A stretch of DNA of 64,000 bases from Corynebacterium sp. SCR221107 (GCF_027886475.1 NZ_CP115670.1:1116001-1180000), one strand, 5' to 3'. Numbered from the stretch's first letter, positions 45,663 through 55,310 are shown. The notes: generated by a model not told the origin, from the sequence alone. Numbers and translations are program-made.

Positions 45663-46874
45663 ATGGCCGAGGCTGTCACCCAGCACGTCCCACAGGCACA
45701 ACATCTTCATCTCGAGCGTCATAGGGAACACCCCGACGTGCGCAAGGTGCGCCATGATCTTGGTGAGAAGCCCTTCCTGGCGATCTGGGAGGTCACTCGC
45801 GCCTGTCAGCTGGTGTGTAAGCACTGCCGCGCCGACTCCCAGCACCATGCGGCGCCGGGGCAGCTGACCACCGAGGAGGGAAAGCGCCTGCTCGACCAGC
45901 TCGCTAGCTACGACCTGCCGCGGCCAATCGTGGTCTTTTCTGGTGGCGATCCCTTCGAGCGCACCGACCTTGAGGAGCTCACGGAATATGGCACTTCGCT
46001 GGGCCTGCACATCGGGCTTTCCCCCTCAGCCACGCCCAAGGTCACCCTCGAACGGCTGCAACGCCTGCATGAACTCGGGGCGACGGCGCTAAGTCTCTCT
46101 CTCGACGGCGCGGTGGCCGAAACCCACGATGCCTTCCGCGGCTTCCCGGGCACATTTGACGCGACTTTGGAAAAGGCCAGATTTGCCACCGACACGGGCT
46201 TTAGGCTGCAGGTCAATTCCACTCTCTGTGCCGAAAACATCCGCGAGGCGCCGGCGTTGCTCAAGCGGGTAATGGGAATGAACGCGCACCTGTGGAGTGT
46301 TTTCTTCCTCGTTCCCACCGGCCGAGGTACCGCGCTGACCCCGCTCACCGCCGTTCAACGCGAGGATGTCTACCACTGGATGGACGACATCTCCTCCTAC
46401 ATTGCGGTCAAGACCACCGAGGCGCCCGCCTATCGCCGCGTGGTCATTCAGGCCCACCGGGACCGCGATCAGGGAAAGCCACCCTACAAGGGCGGGGAGC
46501 TGTATAGGTTCCTTACCGAGGAGACTGCGCGCGTATTAGGTGACGGCCCCAAGCCGCAGCGTCGGCCGCGCCCGCCGCTGGCTATCAACTCCGGGCGTGG
46601 ATTCGTGTTCATCGATCACATCGGCGATGTCTATCCTTCGGGCTTTTTCCCCATGCATCTGGGAAACGTGAAGGACACCCCACTGCCGGTGATCTACTCC
46701 GAGTCCGAGGTGTTTAAGAGTCTGCGGGAGCCTGCCAAGTGGAAGGGCAAGTGCTCGGTATGTGAGTTCAACGATGTCTGCGGCGGATCCCGCTCCACGG
46801 CCTATGCTATGACCGGGGACCCGTTTGCCTCGGACCCCACCTGTGGTTACGTTCCTGCATCGTTGCGAGACTAA
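45663..46874 (+). CDS. Radical SAM/SPASM domain protein, possible heme-pathway enzyme
   Basis: 403 residues. The [4Fe-4S]/SAM motif CQLVCKHC has Cys 48, 52 and 55, followed by GGDPF; the C-terminal SPASM-type Cys cluster (CSVCEFNDVCGGSRSTAYAM...DPTC) would bind an auxiliary Fe-S cluster. Overall similarity is to the NirJ/AhbD/MftC-like group, which modify hemes or peptides. No precursor peptide or other modification gene is adjacent, so a heme-related reaction is an inference. The ATG follows GGAGGG. Transcribed alone. Confidence 0.88.
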   Translation: MAEAVTQHVPQAQHLHLERHREHPDVRKVRHDLGEKPFLAIWEVTRACQLVCKHCRADSQHHAAPGQLTTEEGKRLLDQLASYDLPRPIVVFSGGDPFERTDLEELTEYGTSLGLHIGLSPSATPKVTLERLQRLHELGATALSLSLDGAVAETHDAFRGFPGTFDATLEKARFATDTGFRLQVNSTLCAENIREAPALLKRVMGMNAHLWSVFFLVPTGRGTALTPLTAVQREDVYHWMDDISSYIAVKTTEAPAYRRVVIQAHRDRDQGKPPYKGGELYRFLTEETARVLGDGPKPQRRPRPPLAINSGRGFVFIDHIGDVYPSGFFPMHLGNVKDTPLPVIYSESEVFKSLREPAKWKGKCSVCEFNDVCGGSRSTAYAMTGDPFASDPTCGYVPASLRD

Positions 46875-46888
46875 GTGGTTTGCTAGCT

Positions 46889-46912
46889 CCCCGCACAAGG
46901 ATCTGTGCGGGG
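46889..46912 (+). terminator. Hairpin after radical SAM gene
   Basis: CCCCGCACA (46889-46897) pairs with TGTGCGGGG (46904-46912); a weak GGTTGT follows instead of a T-run. Confidence 0.65.
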
Positions 46913-47222
46913 GGTTGTGCTATCTGGTGGTAAAGCGGCGTTAGCTAGAACACTATTGAGGTGAACTCTTGGTTAACTTCATATGGTTTTTGGCTAAAAT
47001 GCTGCACTTTTAGCTTGGTTAATGAAGGAACGAGGCAAAGAGCACCCTTAAAACCGCTGTTTATTCGGTATTTGCGGGGATTTTCTTGAGTCGGTGTGGA
47101 AGGGTCTACGATTAGCAGTGTTAACTGGGCAAGTATGCAACGGGTGTAGATATAGGATCGATTTCTACCCCTAGCGCCCGCCCTGGCCACCTGATTATGG
47201 CTTCCGAAAGGTCATTTTTTTC
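46913..47222. other. Promoter region of the pit locus
   Basis: About 310 bp, AT-rich, no gene. The direct repeat CTTGGTTAA (46968-46976 and 47014-47022, spacing 46) may be a regulator site. GAAAGG precedes the pit start. Confidence 0.4.
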
Positions 47223-47339
47223 ATGACAGCAACATTGCTCATCCTGGCAATTGTGGTGATCACTGCACTAGCCTTCGACTTTACGAATGGCTTCCATGAC
47301 ACGGCGAATGCGATGGCAACCTCCATTGCCACCGGGGCT

Positions 47340-47343
47340 TTAA
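47340..47343. repeat. Target-site duplication of IS element, left copy
   Basis: TTAA, matching 48706-48709 on the other side. Confidence 0.85.
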
Positions 47344-47400
47344 TGAGGCGGCCTGAAGTGATCGGAGACTAGGTTTTACCCTAGGAGGACGATCAGCATC

Positions 47401-47733
47401 ATGGCACGACCCAGTCAGTACGACGCAGCTACGCAGGACCGCGCGGTGCGCATGTACTTCGAGCGCCTCGAGGAAGGCGACATCTCCAAGGCCGGCGCCC
47501 GCCGGGAGATCGGCGAGTTGCTCGGCGTGAAGGAATCGACGCTGCGCAACTGGATCCGCAGGCACGAGCAGCAGTCGCAGGCCCCGGAGCCCGGTTCCCT
47601 GTCCTACGAGCAACTCCAGGCCGCTTACGACGAGCAGGCCAAGGAAGTGGCCAAGCTGCGTCGGGCCAATGAGATCTTGAAGACGGCGTCGGCTTTTTTC
47701 GCCCAGGCGGAGCTCGACCGCAAACTTCGGTAA
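47401..47733 (+). CDS. IS3-family transposase OrfA
   Basis: 110 residues with a helix-turn-helix (LLGVKESTLRNWIRRHE) and a leucine-zipper-like stretch (SYEQLQAAYDEQAKEVAKLRRANEILK), ending in AFFAQAELDRKLR. It binds the inverted repeats. TTTTTTC at 47694-47700 and the open -1 frame beyond allow a programmed frameshift to make OrfAB. Confidence 0.95.
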   Translation: MARPSQYDAATQDRAVRMYFERLEEGDISKAGARREIGELLGVKESTLRNWIRRHEQQSQAPEPGSLSYEQLQAAYDEQAKEVAKLRRANEILKTASAFFAQAELDRKLR

Positions 47734-47735
47734 TC

Positions 47736-48665
47736 GTGGACTTCATCCGCACCTACCGCCACCGCTTCGGAGTCGAGCCAATCTGCGAAACACTCACCGC
47801 CCATGGCATCGCGATTGCCCCAAGCACCTTTTACGCCCACCAGGCCCGCGGGTTCGGCCCTTCGGACGCCGAGTTGGATCAGGCCTATGCCGCTCACCGC
47901 ATCTACCGGCTATGGGAGGCCAACCGCAAGGTCTACGGCCGCCGTAAACTCTGGAAGGCCGCTGTCCGCGACGGCATGAGCATCGGTCGTGACCAGGTCG
48001 AACGGCTGATGAAGATCACCGGCATCCGCGGTGTCTCACGCGGGATGCACCGTAAGAAAACGACGGTGGCCAACCCCGCTCACCGCCGGCACCCGGACCG
48101 GATCAACCGCAGATGGACGTACCCGTCGCACCCGGATCAGTGGTGGATCGCGGACTTCACCTACGTGTGGACCCGCCAGGGCTTTTGTTACGTCGCCTTC
48201 ATCGTCGACGCCTATTCGCGGATGATCCTCGGCTGGGTGGTCACCACGGTCATGGACACCCGGATGGTGCTCATGGCCCTGGAACACGCCCTGTTTTCCC
48301 GCCGGCGCACCCGCATGGACTTCACCTCCACCGGCATCGTCCACCACTCGGACGCGGGAGCCCAGTACACCTCGCTGGCGTTCACGGACGCGCTGACAGA
48401 GGCCGGGTTGCAGGGCTCGATCGGCTCGGCCGGTGACGCCTTGGATAACGCGATGATGGAGTCGACGATCGGGCTCTACAAGACTGAGCTCATCGACTTC
48501 GACCCTGCACGGACATGGAGGGATGCCCAGGAGGTCGAAACGGAAACGGCCTCGTGGGTCTACTGGTATAATCACCAGCGTCTGCATTCGTCGATCGGTG
48601 ACGTTCCCCCGATCGAATACGAGCAGGACTACGAGGAATTCAACATCATCAGAAGAGCCCAGTAA
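47736..48665 (+). CDS. IS3-family transposase OrfB (DDE integrase domain)
   Basis: 309 residues beginning FIRTYRHRFGVEPICETL; the rve-type DDE domain shows D in WWIADFTYVW, D in VHHSDAGAQYTS and E in ALDNAMMESTIGLYKTELI, ending WYNHQRLHSSIGDVPPIEYE. Normally made as an OrfAB fusion by -1 frameshifting; the in-frame GTG at 47736 may be the formal start of the separate product. Confidence 0.95.
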   Translation: MDFIRTYRHRFGVEPICETLTAHGIAIAPSTFYAHQARGFGPSDAELDQAYAAHRIYRLWEANRKVYGRRKLWKAAVRDGMSIGRDQVERLMKITGIRGVSRGMHRKKTTVANPAHRRHPDRINRRWTYPSHPDQWWIADFTYVWTRQGFCYVAFIVDAYSRMILGWVVTTVMDTRMVLMALEHALFSRRRTRMDFTSTGIVHHSDAGAQYTSLAFTDALTEAGLQGSIGSAGDALDNAMMESTIGLYKTELIDFDPARTWRDAQEVETETASWVYWYNHQRLHSSIGDVPPIEYEQDYEEFNIIRRAQ

Positions 48666-48705
48666 GGCTTTTACCCGTAGTCTCCGAAAAACTCAGGCCG
48701 ATTCA

Positions 48706-48709
48706 TTAA
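48706..48709. repeat. Target-site duplication of IS element, right copy
   Basis: TTAA, identical to 47340-47343. Confidence 0.85.
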
Positions 48710-49838
48710 AGCCCAAGGTGGCCGTGGCGATCTCCGCCATCCTCAACCTGGTCGGTGCCTTCATTTCCGTCAACGTCGCCGCGACGGTGGCAAAGGGCAT
48801 TGTGAACCTGGATTCCTATGACCTCAGCGCCAACGGCGGGGTGCCTACCGATGGCCACGCGCTGCTGGTCGTGGTGTTTACCGGTCTGATCGGCGGCATC
48901 ATTTGGAACCTGTTTACCTGGTTGCTTGGGATGCCTTCGAGTTCCTCTCATGCTCTGTTCGGCGGCCTCATCGGCGCCGCGCTGGCCGCGATGGGAACCA
49001 GCGGTGTTGCCTGGTCGTCCATCGTGGGCAAGATTATCGTCCCCGCGATCGCCTCCCCAATCATTGCGGCCTTGGTCTCTGCCTGTGGCACCTTCCTCGT
49101 CTATTGGGTTACCAACACCATTCCGGCGAAGGTGAAAAACGAGCACTTCCGCCACGGTCAGATCGTCACCGCCTGCCTGGTTTCCTTGGCTCACGGCTCC
49201 GGCGATGCTCAAAAGACCATGGGGGTCATCTTCCTGGCGCTGGTTGCCGCCGGCGAGGCGGACGCCTCCCAGCACCTGCCCGGCTGGGTTGTGATCTCCT
49301 GCGCCCTCGCGATCGCGCTGGGTACGTTGTCCGGCGGCTGGCGCGTTATCCGTACGCTGGGCAAGGGCCTGGTTGAGATCGAATCCCCGCAGGGCATGGC
49401 CGCTGAGGCGACTTCTGCGGCCATCATCCTTACCTCCTCTGTCGGCGGCATGGCGCTGTCGACCACCCACGTGTCCACCGGCTCGATCTTGGGCACTGGC
49501 CTTGGCCGTAAGGGCGCCACGGTGCGCTGGGGTGTGGCCATGCGCATGGTCGCCGCTTGGCTGATTACGCTGCCGTGTGCTGCCGCTGTGGGCTTTGCCT
49601 CTTGGTGGGTCGCTACCGGCGTTGGCAACTTCTCCAACGAGAGCGTGGGTGTGATCGTGGACTTCATCCTACTCATCGCCATGGCCTTGCTGATCGTCAT
49701 CCGCTCCAAGATGAACCCAGTGGACGCCAACAATGTCAACGACGACTGGGATGCGGATGCCGAGTCTGTCGATTCGTCCATGAAGCGCGAGGCTGCTGCA
49801 CCGCGCCCGGCCGTTGCTGAAGGAAAGTAGGACCCATC

Positions 49839-50141
49839 ATGACTGCTTCTGCCATCGTCATCGCTATCTCGCGGGTGGCCGCACTGGCGCTCGCGTTCGG
49901 CGCCGGAATCCCATTCCTGTTCGCACTGGGCATGCGGTGCATGACCGGCGATCCCATCCGCAACGCCGAGGGGGTGATCATCGGCGATACCGAAGCTTCC
50001 CCGCAGATGAAGGTTCTGGGTTGGACGGTGTACGCGGTATTGGCCGCGATCATCGTGCTGGCTATCACCTGGATTGCCAAGGATTCGCTCAATCACTACC
50101 TGGGATGGAACCTCTTCCCGGGCCTGTCGAGCAAGCACTAG
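49839..50141 (+). CDS. Small membrane protein downstream of pit
   Basis: 100 residues, two membrane segments (AISRVAALALAFGAGIPFLFALG; LGWTVYAVLAAIIVLAITWI) separated by a polar loop. It starts 8 bases after the pit stop, behind GAAGGAAAG, so it belongs to the pit operon; small membrane proteins in this position accompany pit genes in related actinobacteria. Its expression may be affected by the IS element. Confidence 0.82.
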   Translation: MTASAIVIAISRVAALALAFGAGIPFLFALGMRCMTGDPIRNAEGVIIGDTEASPQMKVLGWTVYAVLAAIIVLAITWIAKDSLNHYLGWNLFPGLSSKH

Positions 50142-50209
50142 GGAAGTGACCTCAGTTACCCAATAGGTTAATTTGAGGTTAACTAATCATTAAGCAATGG
50201 TTGCCTTTC

Positions 50210-50260
50210 AGGGCGGCCGGTGTTATTGTGGTCAAATCCACTTCACCGGCCGCCCTTTCT
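50210..50260 (+). terminator. Terminator of the pit operon
   Basis: AGGGCGGCCGGTG (50210-50222) pairs perfectly with CACCGGCCGCCCT (50244-50256), then TTCTT. Confidence 0.88.
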
Positions 50261-50320
50261 TGCGGTCCGGGAAGGGTCCTACAGATCGAGAAACGGACAC
50301 TACTGGAAAGGAGAGCATCC

Positions 50321-50575
50321 ATGACAGTCATCAATGACTTCTTTGGCAAGGTTTCTGCCACGTTCGCGGGCTCCACCACCATGACCGGGCTCGACGTCCT
50401 CGAATGCGCCTCACAGCCTGCCCGCGTCGCCGAGCAGCTTCTTGCTTGCGACCTCGTACCGGCCACCCCGGCGGAGATCACCGCAACCTATTGCGATCTC
50501 TACGGCGCCGAACCCAGCCAGGAACAGTACCTAGAGCTAGAACAGTTCCTCATTACCTTCGATTGGCTCGCCTAG
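50321..50575 (+). CDS. Small acidic protein of unknown function
   Basis: 84 residues; AAAGGAG lies 8 bases before the ATG at 50321, while the frame reaches 50201 without a start signal. Sequence MTVINDFFGKVSATFAG then DVLECASQPARVAEQLLACD and a Leu/Glu-rich helical end (YLELEQFLITFDWLA). No known family recognised. Two Cys and a predominance of acidic residues. It follows the pit terminator and has its own promoter region. Confidence 0.65.
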   Translation: MTVINDFFGKVSATFAGSTTMTGLDVLECASQPARVAEQLLACDLVPATPAEITATYCDLYGAEPSQEQYLELEQFLITFDWLA

Positions 50576-50641
50576 CCTCGTTAAAGTAACAAGCTCCCGC
50601 ATGGATCCCGTGATGGAATCGATGGGGAGCTTGCGGCATTT

Positions 50642-51517
50642 CTACTCGAAGATCGGCCCTGATGCCAGCCGTACCTGGGAATCGCCCAACCACTCAAGCT
50701 CGGCGGTGGCCCGGCGGAAAGGCGCCGCCGCTGAGGAATCAGCAGGTGCTTCAATCCCGAAGTCGATGTGCAAGAGCCCATCACGTATCTCGAGTTTTTC
50801 TAGCGAGTCGCCACTTAGCTCGCCCTCGGTGTGCAAGGTCGCGGGAAGAACCCGGGCATCAACATAGCCCAGGAGATTGGCCGCCTGATCGTAGATGGCG
50901 ATATCCTGCCACACGCGGGAACCGCCGGGGTAGACGATAATGGGCACAGCGGCCTCCGATAAGCCATCGCCATTGAGGTCCCCGACCGCAGGTGCAACCC
51001 CCACGGGGCCACGGAAGTTGTCTGGTTCATCCTTGCTGTAGGCGCCGTAGACTTTCCTAAAGGACCGCCCCACTGTTCCCAACGCCGCCTGCAGCTGCTG
51101 GCCGTCCGTCATGAATGTGGGCGCAAATTCCTCGGTGCCGGCAAGTTCAGCGTTCATGAGATTTCGTGCAAAAGCCGCGACGTCGAAGCCCCCGTTGGGC
51201 TCAAGCGAAGGCGCCGGCGTCAAGCTCAGCGGATCGGCGACATGGGAAGGCTGCGTGCTCGTGGTGGCATCCATTGGTAAATGAGGCTCGTAAGAACCTG
51301 CGCCGGTATGTGCCGGGCTCGTAGCAATCGCAGCGCTGTGCTCCAGCTGGGTATGGGCCGAAAGGGGCGGAGGCGTGGCGATGGCGGTGGCAGCGGGCTG
51401 GATGGGGTGCTGCGTTGACGCGCTCGGTTGAGGGCCTTCCTGACAGGCGCTCAGCGGGGCAATCGCCAGCGCTGCCAGCGTGGCCAACGCAAGAAATCTC
51501 CTGCGTGCAGCGTCCAT
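50642..51517 (-). CDS. Lipoprotein of unknown function
   Basis: 291 residues. Lipobox LSAC near residue 25 (ALAIAPLSACQEG), then a Pro/Ala/Thr-rich linker of about 75 residues, then a globular part with a calcium-loop-like DLNGDGLSEAAVPI (VCBS/FG-GAP-type repeat motif) and strands SRVWQDIAIYDQ. It should be anchored on the outer face of the membrane. Function unknown. It stands alone, convergent with the small gene to its left and upstream of the dapD terminator. Confidence 0.8.
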   Translation of the reverse strand: MDAARRRFLALATLAALAIAPLSACQEGPQPSASTQHPIQPAATAIATPPPLSAHTQLEHSAAIATSPAHTGAGSYEPHLPMDATTSTQPSHVADPLSLTPAPSLEPNGGFDVAAFARNLMNAELAGTEEFAPTFMTDGQQLQAALGTVGRSFRKVYGAYSKDEPDNFRGPVGVAPAVGDLNGDGLSEAAVPIIVYPGGSRVWQDIAIYDQAANLLGYVDARVLPATLHTEGELSGDSLEKLEIRDGLLHIDFGIEAPADSSAAAPFRRATAELEWLGDSQVRLASGPIFE

Positions 51518-51655
51518 AAAGGTGTCCTTTCATCCTTGGGGTAGCGGAATGCAGGCACGGGAAATATCGGTGGTGGGGATTAAACGCTTATCTCTCGCGA
51601 GTATAGGCCGCACCACCCCATAAGGGGAAGTGTTTTCAGGAGATTAACAACAAAA

Positions 51656-51685
51656 GATCCCCGGGGCACACAGGCCCCGGGGATC
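51656..51685 (-). terminator. Terminator of dapD
   Basis: GATCCCCGGGGC (51656-51667) pairs with GCCCCGGGGATC (51674-51685); on the - strand the stem is followed by TTTTGTTGTTAATC. Confidence 0.88.
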
Positions 51686-51702
51686 GCTGACAGGTGGGTC
51701 TC

Positions 51703-52680
51703 CTAGTTCGCGTGCAGCGCCTCGTTGAGGGCAACTGCCTCGGACTTCCAGGCGGTGGCCTCGATGGCACCGCTTAGCGAGTTGCGGCGGAAGAGCACGT
51801 TGTTGGCGCCGGCCAGCTGAAGCGCCTTGACGGAGTCGCCGTCGGCAAGCCCCAAGGCCTCGGCCACAGCGGCGCGCACGATGACCTTGGAACCGGCGGT
51901 GACGTACAGGCCAGCCTCGATCACGCAGTCATCGCCAAGTGGGATGCCACAGCCGGCGTTGGCGCCCAACAGGCAGCGCTTGCCCAGGGAGATGACCTGC
52001 TTGCCGCCACCGGACAGGGTGCCCATGATGGAGGCGCCGCCACCGACGTCGGAACCATCATCGACGACCACACCTGCGGAGATGCGGCCCTCGACCATGG
52101 AGTTGCCCAGGGTGCCCGCGTTGAAATTGACGAAGCCCTCGTGCATGACGGTGGTTCCCTCAGCCAGGTGGGCGCCCAGGCGCACGCGGTCGGCGTCGCC
52201 GATGCGCACGCCGGTGGGAAGGACGTAGTCCACCATGCGTGGGAACTTGTCCACCGAGTAGACCACGACCGGGCCGCGTGCCTGCAGCTTTGCGCGGGTG
52301 AGCTCGAAGCCCGCTGGCAGGCACGGGCCAAAGTTGGTCCACACCACGTTGGTCAGCAGGCCGAAGATGCCGTCGAGGTTCTGGCCGTGCGGCTTGACCA
52401 AGCGGTGGGAGAGCAGGTGCAGGCGCAGGTAGGCGTCGTAGGCATCGATGGGGGCCTCGGCCAAGTCGCCGATCCGCGTACGGATGGCGATGCGGGAGAC
52501 GCCACGGTCGGCGTCCTCGCCGACGAGTGCGGCTAGTTCCGCAGGAACCTCGGATCCCTCGAGGACGGTGGTGCCGGTGACGGAGGATTCCTCGGAAAGC
52601 TCGGGTGCCGGGAACCACGCGTCGAGCACGATGCCGTCGGGGGAAACAGTAGCTAAACCAGTTGCGTATGCAGAAGTCAT
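51703..52680 (-). CDS. dapD: Tetrahydrodipicolinate N-succinyltransferase DapD
   Basis: DapD adds succinyl from succinyl-CoA to tetrahydrodipicolinate in the lysine/DAP pathway. 325 residues, N-terminal domain of about 160 residues typical of actinobacterial DapD, then a left-handed beta-helix ([37 protein letters not shown]). Start ATG at 52680 follows TAAAGT by 7 bases without a ribosome binding site, so it is probably leaderless. It works with dapC and dapE in this window. Confidence 0.95.
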   Translation of the reverse strand: MTSAYATGLATVSPDGIVLDAWFPAPELSEESSVTGTTVLEGSEVPAELAALVGEDADRGVSRIAIRTRIGDLAEAPIDAYDAYLRLHLLSHRLVKPHGQNLDGIFGLLTNVVWTNFGPCLPAGFELTRAKLQARGPVVVYSVDKFPRMVDYVLPTGVRIGDADRVRLGAHLAEGTTVMHEGFVNFNAGTLGNSMVEGRISAGVVVDDGSDVGGGASIMGTLSGGGKQVISLGKRCLLGANAGCGIPLGDDCVIEAGLYVTAGSKVIVRAAVAEALGLADGDSVKALQLAGANNVLFRRNSLSGAIEATAWKSEAVALNEALHAN

Positions 52681-52720
52681 GCCGACTACTTTACAAGTCT
52701 CCGAGGAAGTGGGGGCAATC

Positions 52721-54169
52721 CTAGGCGGGTGTCGTGTCCGCGGCGGCGATGTGCTTCGCCCGGGAGCGCGTGGTCAGCGACAAGGCGACAATGACGCCAT
52801 AGATGATGGCCACGCTCCAGACCTGCGGCCGCGAGGAAGCGTCGGAAAGCATCAGGACAACCAATCCGGCGATCAGAACCAGGGATGCTATGGGCAACCA
52901 CGGGTGACACCACATGCGAAGGTTGGTTAGCTCGCCGGCGCGCTCCATCTCACCGTGCAACTTGAGGTAGCTGAGCGCAATCATGGCCCACACCACGATC
53001 AGGCACCCGCCCACGGCGTTGAGCAGGAATGCCAGCAGCCCCGGCGGGTTCCAATACTGCAGGCCGACGGAGACGAAGGCGAAGAACATACTCAGCAAGA
53101 CTGCGTTGGTGGGCACGAGGTGGCGAGAGACCTTCGCAAAGACCTTCGGGGCGTCCCCGCGAACCGCGAGTGAATGCACCAGGCGGGAGGTGCCATAGAT
53201 CTGGGCGTTAAAGGCCGACAACAAGGCGAGGACGATCACGGCCTCCATGAAGCCGACCACGCCCGGGATATTGGCCATGGCCAAGATGATGGTAAACGGC
53301 GATTCCGCCGCGCTATTGGCACCCTGAATGGTGTCGTAGGGCATCAGGAAGGTGATGATCACGACGCTGCCGAGGTAGAACAGCGAAATGCGCCAGATGA
53401 CGCTGCGCACCGCCACCCCGATGGCGTGGCGCGGATTTTCCGACTCGGCGGCGGCGATGGTGATGATTTCGATGCCGCCGAAGGCAAACGCCACGGCGAG
53501 CAGGCCGGTGGCCACGCCGGACAGGCCATTGGGCATGAAGCCGTGGCCGAGGAAGTTGCTGGTGCCCACGGCCTCATGGCCAGGAAGGAGTCCGAAGATA
53601 AGCAACACACCGATGATCAGGAAGGCAATAATCACGCCCACCTTGACGAAGGCGAACCAAAACTCGAACTCGCCGAAGCCGCGCACCTGCGCCAGGTTGA
53701 CCACGGCGAAGAAGACCACGCAGACCAGCGCCGGGATCCAGGGGTCCACGCCGAACCAGTTGCCCATCATTGCCGCGGCGCCGGTCATCTCCGCGCCCAT
53801 GACCATGGTGAGCATGAACCAGTACAGCCAGCCCAGGGAGAATCCGGCCCAGTGGCCGAAGGCCTGCTCGGCGTAGACGGAAAAAGAGCCGGAGGCGGGC
53901 CGTGCCGCGGCCATTTCGCCGAGCATTTGCATGACCAGTACGACGATGCCGCCGGCGATCATGTAGGCGATGAGTACTGCGGGGCCGGCGGCGTGGATGC
54001 CTACGCCGGTGCCAAGAAACAGGCCAGCGCCGATGGCCGAGCCCAGCCCCATCATGGTCAGGTGTCGGGTTTTTAGACCGTGACCGAGCACGGTCGTGCC
54101 CGGGTCGTCAGATTCGAGGGTGGTGGTGCGAGCGGCATGAGCCCGCTCGCCGTGGTTCGGGGAACTCAT
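52721..54169 (-). CDS. aroP: Amino acid permease of the APC family, AroP-like
   Basis: 482 residues with 12 membrane segments; the APC signature in TM1 ([23 protein letters not shown]) and [22 protein letters not shown] are clear. In C. glutamicum the aromatic amino acid permease AroP is encoded next to dapE and dapD, the same position as here, so a role in aromatic amino acid uptake is likely but not proven by sequence. ATG at 54169 is 8 bases after TAGTGT with no ribosome binding site (leaderless). Confidence 0.82.
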   Translation of the reverse strand: MSSPNHGERAHAARTTTLESDDPGTTVLGHGLKTRHLTMMGLGSAIGAGLFLGTGVGIHAAGPAVLIAYMIAGGIVVLVMQMLGEMAAARPASGSFSVYAEQAFGHWAGFSLGWLYWFMLTMVMGAEMTGAAAMMGNWFGVDPWIPALVCVVFFAVVNLAQVRGFGEFEFWFAFVKVGVIIAFLIIGVLLIFGLLPGHEAVGTSNFLGHGFMPNGLSGVATGLLAVAFAFGGIEIITIAAAESENPRHAIGVAVRSVIWRISLFYLGSVVIITFLMPYDTIQGANSAAESPFTIILAMANIPGVVGFMEAVIVLALLSAFNAQIYGTSRLVHSLAVRGDAPKVFAKVSRHLVPTNAVLLSMFFAFVSVGLQYWNPPGLLAFLLNAVGGCLIVVWAMIALSYLKLHGEMERAGELTNLRMWCHPWLPIASLVLIAGLVVLMLSDASSRPQVWSVAIIYGVIVALSLTTRSRAKHIAAADTTPA

Positions 54170-54223
54170 GCCATTCAACACTACTGCCACGACTTTTAGG
54201 ATCAAGCAGCGGGTTGCACATTC

Positions 54224-54246
54224 GCTTGCCGACGCCCACAGGGCCG
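54224..54246 (+). repeat. Dispersed GCTTGCCGACGCC element
   Basis: GCTTGCCGACGCCCACAGGG, in the 110-bp spacer upstream of the aroP-like gene and downstream of the second dapD. Confidence 0.6.
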
Positions 54247-54279
54247 ACCGTGGGCGCGGCGACGTTCCTGTGACCGTTT

Positions 54280-55209
54280 CTAGGTTCCCACAACCGGTTC
54301 GATTTTGCGCGCGACCGGCTCCGGGTGTCCAGCCTCCATCCGGATCGACCAGTTGGACTGGCCCTCAATACGGGTGGCCGGTGCGGTCTCATCGGTGTCG
54401 GCGAAGTAGAGGTAGGTGTCTGGGTCGATGACCACGTTATTACCGATATGCACATTATCGCCCAGGTTGATAAACAGCACGGCGGAGCTGACCCCTAAGG
54501 TGCAATTATCGCCCGCGCGTAACGTGCGCCCACGCTTCGGGGACACTAGCGAGGAGGAAATTCCCATGTCCATGTTCGCTCCCACGACGGTGCCCGAGCT
54601 CAGGCGGCCCTCGATGCGGCCGGGGCCTAGGGTTCCGGCGTTGAAGGAGACAAAGCCCTCGCGCAGCACCCAGGTGCCTGGCGCGAGGTAGGCGCCCAGG
54701 CGCACGCGCTCGGCCTCGGTGATGTGGACCCCGGTGGGCACGACGTAGTCCACCATGCGCGGCAGCCGGTCGATGCCGTAGACGTGGATGAGGCCGCGAG
54801 AACGCAGCAAGGTGCGCACGTTTTCGAAGTTTTCGGGCAGGCAGGGGCCCTTGTTGGTCCACACGACGGTGGCGAGCTTGGACAGGGCATCATCCATGTT
54901 GAGCTCGTGCGGCTTGACCAAGCGGTGGGACAGGAGGTGCAGGCGCAGGTACACGTCGTGCGCGTCGATGGGAGGGGATTGTAGATCGGTGATGGTGGTG
55001 CGAACAGCGATCTGTTCGACCATGCGATCTTCATCGATGCGTACGAGGCTCAACAACTTCGGTGGAAGGTCATGAGCGCCGAGGCGGGAGGTACCGGCCG
55101 GGTGCGTGATATGGGTGGTCAGCTCCGGTGTCGGGTACCACGTGTCGAGGACGGTTCCGTCCATGGCGATGTTCGCGATTCCTAATGCGTGTGCGCCAAG
55201 CAAAGTCAT
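54280..55209 (-). CDS. Second DapD-like succinyltransferase
   Basis: 309 residues, paralogue of dapD: the N-terminal domain [18 protein letters not shown] and the beta-helix region GVHITEAERVRLGAYLAPGT closely follow it, but the C-terminal half diverges (hexapeptide stretch GDNCTLGVSSAVLFINLG then DTYLYFADTDETAPATRIEG). A second dapD near aroP and dapE is also found in C. glutamicum. Redundant activity or another acyl acceptor is open. ATG at 55209 lies 6 bases after TATCTT. Confidence 0.88.
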   Translation of the reverse strand: MTLLGAHALGIANIAMDGTVLDTWYPTPELTTHITHPAGTSRLGAHDLPPKLLSLVRIDEDRMVEQIAVRTTITDLQSPPIDAHDVYLRLHLLSHRLVKPHELNMDDALSKLATVVWTNKGPCLPENFENVRTLLRSRGLIHVYGIDRLPRMVDYVVPTGVHITEAERVRLGAYLAPGTWVLREGFVSFNAGTLGPGRIEGRLSSGTVVGANMDMGISSSLVSPKRGRTLRAGDNCTLGVSSAVLFINLGDNVHIGNNVVIDPDTYLYFADTDETAPATRIEGQSNWSIRMEAGHPEPVARKIEPVVGT

Positions 55210-55310
55210 ATACAAAAGATAACCCGAAATGCCAAGATTTCCCTAAGTGCAGTCTTAGGTAAGCGTGGAGGAATGATCCGGGGGAGTAAAGACGGGTAGA
55301 GTATTCAGTC

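Larger units (their letters stand above)
47344..48705 (+). mobile_element. IS3-family insertion sequence, 1362 bp, inside pit
   Basis: Imperfect terminal inverted repeats start TGA..CGGCCTGA..T..TCGGAGACTA (47344 inward; the - strand from 48705 reads TGAATCGGCCTGAGTTTTTC). Flanking TTAA duplications are present. The element contains intact orfA and orfB in the same direction as pit. Perfect duplications and intact genes indicate a recent insertion. Confidence 0.95.
47223..49830 (+). pseudogene. pit: Inorganic phosphate permease (PiT family) split by an IS element
   Basis: Exon-like halves at 47223-47343 and 48706-49830 join in frame once the insertion and one target copy are removed: ...IATGAL then KPKVAVAISAILNL. 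The restored protein of about 415 residues is a PiT phosphate:cation symporter with the signature DFTNGFHDTAN in the first half and SSSHALFGGLIGAAL plus MALSTTHVSTGSILG in the second. The 5' half encodes only about 41 residues, so the family motif is separated from the rest of the carrier. The 3' fragment keeps an open frame but lacks the first membrane span and motif, so the carrier should be inactive. Confidence 0.95.

Noticed and set aside
48523..48705. Frame running from the IS element into the pit 3' half
   Set aside because: Translation from inside the element is formally possible, but it lacks the first membrane span and the phosphate motif, and its upstream part is an out-of-frame shadow of orfB.
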